From the IMG/VR virus record IMGVR_UViG_3300019888_000080, positions 1 to 42,200 of that record: a DNA stretch of 42,200 nt. One strand, 5' to 3'. Under the pieces are notes generated by a model. The model was not told the DNA's origin. It was given only the letters and a program-made list of their open reading frames with translations, and ran no database searches. Shown piece by piece: positions 38,696 through 42,200 of the stretch. The first letter of the stretch is position 1; every line of letters starts with the position of its first letter. The stretch comes from a virus. The translations under genes were made by a program, and so were the position numbers.

Positions 38696-40318
38696 TCACC
38701 AGATGCTGGGGATCAGCTCTTCGGCCATGGCCCCGTGCTCCAGGGCCCATCCGCGGGCCTCGTAGGCCAGCAGGGCGGCGACGAACGCGCTGATCGACTG
38801 GGCGTGGCTCTTGCGGACCACACGCTGGTAGTGCTCGGGGGTGCCGGGGTCGCGTTCCTCGGCGGCGGGACGTTTCTTGCCGGGAGCCAGCGCGGCGGCC
38901 GAGGCGTGCAGGGTCAAGATTTCCGACCCGTCGTGCGTGATCTCGTTGCCCCGGTGCGCGGTGACGAACCGCTCGACGAGCTGATCCATCCGCATCTCGG
39001 AGTTGAGCCAGATTTCCAGGACCTTCGAGGTTTCCTCGTAGCGGTCCCCGTGGTTCTGATACATCCCGGCCCAGGTGTTGACCTCGTCCTGCCAGCCGTG
39101 CGGGCTGCACATCATGGCCACCACGTCATAGGCCACGTGCGCGTGCTCCACGGCCTCGTGGACCTCGCGGCGGGGGGTCGCCCAGTCGTCCTCGTCGAGG
39201 GGTCGTTCCCAGGTCCGCAGGTGGAACAGGCGACCATCGGACAGGCGCGAGGCGCACAGGCTGGTGGCATCCCGGGTCAACGCGCCGTGGAAGCCGAGGG
39301 TGATCCGGTCACCGGGCTCCAACCGATCGCCGGGGACCGCTTGCGCGTCCCAGGCCAGCATGTTGACCGCGTCCTTGGAGCCGACCGTCACGGTGTTGAG
39401 GTAGTAGCGGCGGACTTCGCCCTCAGAATGCGCCGGGTTCTGACACTCGCGCGCGATCCGGGTGAGCCGCACCCAACCGCCGCGCTCGGTCGAGCTGTCC
39501 CCGTAGGCGTGCCGCAGTTCCTTCAGGAGCGCGTCATCGTTGTGCAGGTCGACACGCTCGTCACGGGGCTTGCGGTAGTCGAGGTAGACGTGCGGGTCCT
39601 TGGCCTCGAACGTCCGCTGCGCCACCGACGCCTCGGCCGGGTCCCAGGCGTTGCTGATCTCGATCCAGCGGCCATCCATGCCGCCCAGGTTCCGCTTGAG
39701 CGTGCGGGCGAGCTTCAGGCCACCGGAAGTCTCAACCATCAGTTGAGACTCGGTCATCGAGACGTAGGTCACCCGCGCGCCCTGTCGAGCCCTACTTGAG
39801 GACGTCACCGGCTCGATCCGGCCACCGCTCGGCAAGTTGACGCGGGTCTCCCCGACGTCCAGCCCCGGGGTGCGCGCCAGCGGCCCTTCGCGCAGCATCG
39901 TGACCAGCGGGCGGAAAGTGTTCGCCGTCTGCTCCTCGGCGTTGCCGGCGCACTGGATGTGCGGAGTCGGCCACGGCTGGCCCACCGGCTCACCCCGGGC
40001 GTCCCAACCAGCGAACCGGACGGGGCCCATGGCCTCGGCGCAGATGATCGAAGCGGCGAATGGGTCCTTGCCCCATTTCTGGGGCCGCACCAACAGCGCG
40101 CCGCTGTACTCGAACGCGTCCGAGCCCTCCCCGTCACGAGCGTTCGGCACCAGCCGATAGGCGTGCAGCAGGTGCCGGTACTGCTCGTCGGTCAAAATGT
40201 AGGGCGCGCCCATCCGTTCCCCGTCGGGGATGATGACGTTCGCCTCGATCCACGCGGCGACCTCGTGCCCAAGGGTGGGCCACTGGTCACCAGCAGGGTC
40301 AGGACCACGCCAGGGCAT
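38696..40318 (-). CDS. terL: Terminase large subunit (right copy, atypical active sites)
   Basis: 540 residues from ATG 40318. It matches the actinophage large terminase family in overall order: Walker A region VRPQKWGKDP (78-86), ATPase core to about 240, nuclease after about 330. Substitutions are seen where the family has acidic residues: YVSMTES at 185-191 where Walker B Asp-Glu is expected, GFHG at 342-345 where GFDG is usual, and CSPHGW at 404-409 where a DP-type motif is usual. HDG at 462-464 is kept. It sits before the portal, the normal terminase site, with TerS at 41683. It may be an altered motor; the left copy at 1705 keeps its acidic residues. Confidence 0.88.
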   Translation of the reverse strand: MPWRGPDPAGDQWPTLGHEVAAWIEANVIIPDGERMGAPYILTDEQYRHLLHAYRLVPNARDGEGSDAFEYSGALLVRPQKWGKDPFAASIICAEAMGPVRFAGWDARGEPVGQPWPTPHIQCAGNAEEQTANTFRPLVTMLREGPLARTPGLDVGETRVNLPSGGRIEPVTSSSRARQGARVTYVSMTESQLMVETSGGLKLARTLKRNLGGMDGRWIEISNAWDPAEASVAQRTFEAKDPHVYLDYRKPRDERVDLHNDDALLKELRHAYGDSSTERGGWVRLTRIARECQNPAHSEGEVRRYYLNTVTVGSKDAVNMLAWDAQAVPGDRLEPGDRITLGFHGALTRDATSLCASRLSDGRLFHLRTWERPLDEDDWATPRREVHEAVEHAHVAYDVVAMMCSPHGWQDEVNTWAGMYQNHGDRYEETSKVLEIWLNSEMRMDQLVERFVTAHRGNEITHDGSEILTLHASAAALAPGKKRPAAEERDPGTPEHYQRVVRKSHAQSISAFVAALLAYEARGWALEHGAMAEELIPSIW

Positions 40319-40662
40319 TACGCGACCGGCTCGTCAACCGCCGCATGCCAGCCCCATTGCAGTCGCGGATGTAGGCCCTGGTCGAACTGAATAGCCAGGG
40401 TGTGCAGCGCGTCAGGTAAGCGGGCGCTGCTCCGGCGGGTGCACGGAACGTTTCGGTAAGTCCAGGTGACGATCCCGGAATCCGTGTAAACCTGGACGCC
40501 GGCCAAGGCTGGGTGCGCCTGTCGCAGGTACGCCGCAATCGCGCAAAGGGTCCGTGTCCGGGGATACCCGGCCACCCCGAGATCGACCAGGTGATCGGCG
40601 ATCTGGGCCGGGTGGCCATGAGTCGCCAGCTTGTCCAGCAGCTCGGGGACTGTTGATGTCAT
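40318..40662 (-). CDS. Hypothetical protein upstream of the right terminase
   Basis: 114 residues from ATG 40662 (GTG 40668 possible), with TAATG overlap to the terminase. LLDKLATHGHPAQIADHLVD, a helical middle TLCAIAAYLRQAHPALAGVQ, then a beta part TDSGIVTWTYRNVP and basic helix. No domain recognised. Conserved position suggests a packaging or head accessory role. Confidence 0.55.
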   Translation of the reverse strand: MTSTVPELLDKLATHGHPAQIADHLVDLGVAGYPRTRTLCAIAAYLRQAHPALAGVQVYTDSGIVTWTYRNVPCTRRSSARLPDALHTLAIQFDQGLHPRLQWGWHAAVDEPVA

Positions 40663-40680
40663 GCTCACCGCCCAGCCAGC

Positions 40681-41409
40681 TCAGATGACGTCGGGCGCGA
40701 ACTTGGCGAAGGTACGGGTGATCGTCATCGCCACGCTCGAAGCAGTCGCGCTGGCCGCCGACGAGATCGTCACGGTGGTTCCGTTCGTGACCGAGACAAT
40801 GGTCGCCCCAATGGGGAGCCCGGCGCTGGAGATGTTCGCGCCCACGTCACCGGCAGCGAACGCGGCGGTGGCCGAGGTGACCGTCGTGGAGGCACTGGTG
40901 GTGGTTCCGTCGGTGACGGTGCGGCCCATCGAGGTGACCGGAACAACCTGGTAGTTGCCGTAGTTATAGCCCAGCCAGTCGGTCGGGTTCACCGCCAGCA
41001 CGCCGCTATTGGGGGTGATCACGATCCCGACGGTGGGAGCGGCGACGGTGGCCAGCACCTGGACGGAGGCGAGCGACGGGATATCCGCCTGGTACACGTT
41101 CTGGAACGCGGTGAGCGCGTTCGCGTTCGTCCTCGTGATCGTCAGCGAGATACTGGACCCAGTGCCCGTCGAGTTTCCCGAGGTCACCACGGTGGTGGCG
41201 TTGGTGACCGAGGTGATGGTCGCACCACCGGGGATGTTGGTCCCGGAGATCGTCGCCCCCACGTCCAACGAGGTGAACGCGGCCGTCGCTGAGGTGACCG
41301 TCGTGGAGGCGTTGGTGGTGGCACCGTCAGCGACGGTGCGCGCCGCCGCTGGGTACTGGCTGAACGCGTACCGCTTGATGTCCGGGACCGCTAGAAACTC
41401 AGTAGCCAT
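40681..41409 (-). CDS. Repeat beta protein between the terminase genes
   Basis: 242 residues from ATG 41409, with a GGAGAG site. Two copies of a 70-residue Thr/Ser/Ala-rich beta repeat (about residues 24-93 and 166-235) each start RTV-DG-TT-ASTTVTSATAAF. Between them is a different piece (ALTAFQNVYQADIPSLASVQ, GIVITPNSGVLAVNPTDWLG). The plus-strand DNA near 40890-40925 and 41278-41345 is visibly repeated. It looks like a virion surface or fibre-type protein, out of place between TerS and TerL. Confidence 0.65.
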   Translation of the reverse strand: MATEFLAVPDIKRYAFSQYPAAARTVADGATTNASTTVTSATAAFTSLDVGATISGTNIPGGATITSVTNATTVVTSGNSTGTGSSISLTITRTNANALTAFQNVYQADIPSLASVQVLATVAAPTVGIVITPNSGVLAVNPTDWLGYNYGNYQVVPVTSMGRTVTDGTTTSASTTVTSATAAFAAGDVGANISSAGLPIGATIVSVTNGTTVTISSAASATASSVAMTITRTFAKFAPDVI

Positions 41410-41422
41410 GGGGAGGTCTCTC

Positions 41423-41683
41423 CTACGGGACGGGGAACGGGGCCGGCGGGTTCGGCAAGGTCACTTCGCGGTGCACGGTGATCGGCTCGCCGCCGCGCTC
41501 GCCGTCCTCCAGCCACACGATCTTGAAATCTCCCGGCGCGTCACGGCGCTCCACCCAGTGGGTGAGCAGCACCTCGGACGGGTCGATGCCATGCTGGGAG
41601 AACCAGTCCTGCCACAACGTCACGTGCGCGGGGCTATCGTGCTGGATGTCCTCGCGGAAGTAGTCGCGGACGTTGTAGGCCAT
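41423..41683 (-). CDS. Small hypothetical protein next to TerS
   Basis: 86 residues from ATG 41683 (ATGA overlap with TerS). AYNVRDYFREDIQHDSPAHV, then TLWQDWFSQHGIDPSEVLLT and IVWLEDGERGGEPITVHREV, ending in a Pro-rich tail. It has the compact alpha-beta look of small conserved phage proteins with unknown function. Confidence 0.6.
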   Translation of the reverse strand: MAYNVRDYFREDIQHDSPAHVTLWQDWFSQHGIDPSEVLLTHWVERRDAPGDFKIVWLEDGERGGEPITVHREVTLPNPPAPFPVP

Positions 41684-42135
41684 CAGGCCGATTCCTCGGT
41701 GTCCACGGCCTTGAGCCGGCGCCGCTGGGGCTTCTCGGGCTCGCGGCGGTCCTCGAGCTCGTCAGCCACGACTTCCCATTCCAAGCGCTTGAGCGCCTGC
41801 GGGTTCAGTCCGAGACGGTCCTCGAGCTGGCGGGCCTCGCCGTGCACGTTGGACAGGGCCACGGACATCTTGGACTCGAGCTGCTCGGCCAGCAAAGCGG
41901 TCCGGATGTACCGCGCGATCATAAAATCAATATGCATCCGGACCCACTGAGCGGCCTGCGGCGTACGCCAAAGCCGTTCCCAGCGGTACAGCTCCATCTC
42001 CGACGCCTCATCGAGGGGCCAGTCAGGGAATGGGCCGTCATAGCCGTCAATGGGCAACAGGACCTTTGCATTGGTCGGGTTCTGTCGCCGACGGGCGGAT
42101 GGGTCCTTTGAAAGGGGACCTCGACTTCCACTCAC
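41683..42135 (-). CDS. Terminase small subunit (right pair)
   Basis: 150 residues from GTG 42135, chosen because CGGAGG (42147-42142) sits 6 nt upstream. The N-terminus GSRGPLSKDPSARRRQNPTN, a middle PDWPLDEASEMELYRWERLW, TPQAAQWVRMHIDFMIARYI and helical C-terminus correspond to small terminase subunits next to actinophage large terminases. It starts the late operon and is followed by the repeat protein and the large terminase. Distinct in sequence from the left small subunit at 1254. Confidence 0.75.
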   Translation of the reverse strand: MSGSRGPLSKDPSARRRQNPTNAKVLLPIDGYDGPFPDWPLDEASEMELYRWERLWRTPQAAQWVRMHIDFMIARYIRTALLAEQLESKMSVALSNVHGEARQLEDRLGLNPQALKRLEWEVVADELEDRREPEKPQRRRLKAVDTEESA

Positions 42136-42200
42136 GGGCCACCTCCGTTTGTCAATAGCGATTAGTAGGGAACCCGTAGACACCGCGAATAACCGGGGAC
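42136..42200 (-). other. Leader of the late operon
   Basis: 65 bases upstream of TerS that include the CGGAGG ribosome site. No clear promoter or cos-like feature is visible; an apparent TTGACA at 42156-42151 is too close to the gene to be a -35 box for it. Confidence 0.4.

Noticed and set aside
38735-39799. A 354-codon plus-strand open frame
   Set aside because: It is antisense to the right large terminase, whose protein sequence is clearly of that family.
42151-42156. TTGACA on the minus strand as a late promoter -35 box
   Set aside because: The matching -10 would fall inside the TerS coding region, after the chosen start and ribosome site.
1-42200. CRISPR arrays, tRNA genes, integrase or attachment site
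   Set aside because: No repeat-spacer pattern, tRNA-like cloverleaf or recombinase motif was noticed by eye; absence is not proved without a search.

Overview
The window is GC-rich DNA with the gene content of a tailed (siphovirus-type) actinobacteriophage: HK97-type portal, prohead protease and major capsid protein, a 1554-residue tape measure protein preceded by a frameshifted tail-assembly chaperone pair, many GTG starts and a long chain of 4-8 bp gene overlaps. No host housekeeping gene, rRNA, tRNA, integrase or replication gene was seen. The host is probably a high-GC actinobacterium; the sequence does not show the genus. A gene runs off the left edge, so this is part of a larger genome, and the replication and early genes are probably outside the window.

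Layout. (1) 1-9004 is mostly plus strand. It holds two divergent control regions, each with a small helix-turn-helix gene on the minus strand and a small protein on the plus strand, then a terminase small/large pair at 1254-3264 and about twenty short genes, many unrecognised. A long two-way terminator at 9017-9077 closes this block. (2) 42135-9119 is the late operon on the minus strand, read right to left: a second terminase small subunit, two small genes and a repeat protein, a second large terminase, a small membrane protein, portal, protease-DUF6582 fusion, capsid, a terminator, decoration-like protein, head-tail connectors, tail terminator, major tail protein, chaperones, tape measure, tail hub and tip proteins, fibres, cell-envelope proteins, endolysin, holin and receptor-binding-type fibres. 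(3) At 13912-14924 a plus-strand island (secreted nuclease plus membrane zinc-ribbon protein) with its own terminator sits inside the minus-strand late operon.

The most notable point is that the window holds two complete terminase pairs. The left one has textbook ATPase and nuclease residues. The right one, in the usual place before the portal, departs from its family at the Walker B aspartate and at two acidic nuclease positions. Other points are a tail-hub protein apparently split by a 1.3 kb insertion, a -1 frameshift at GGGAAAA giving the long chaperone, a phage-encoded sortase-like lipoprotein next to a papain-like protease and a secreted protein, an HNH endonuclease gene whose second zinc knuckle is out of frame, and one frameshifted small gene at 6566-6825.

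How the genes fit together: the right-hand terminase, portal, protease, capsid and connectors build and fill the head; the chaperones, tape measure, hub and fibres build the tail; holin and endolysin release virions. The left block looks like accessory or control genes. All function calls rest on motifs and gene order read by eye; no database search was run.
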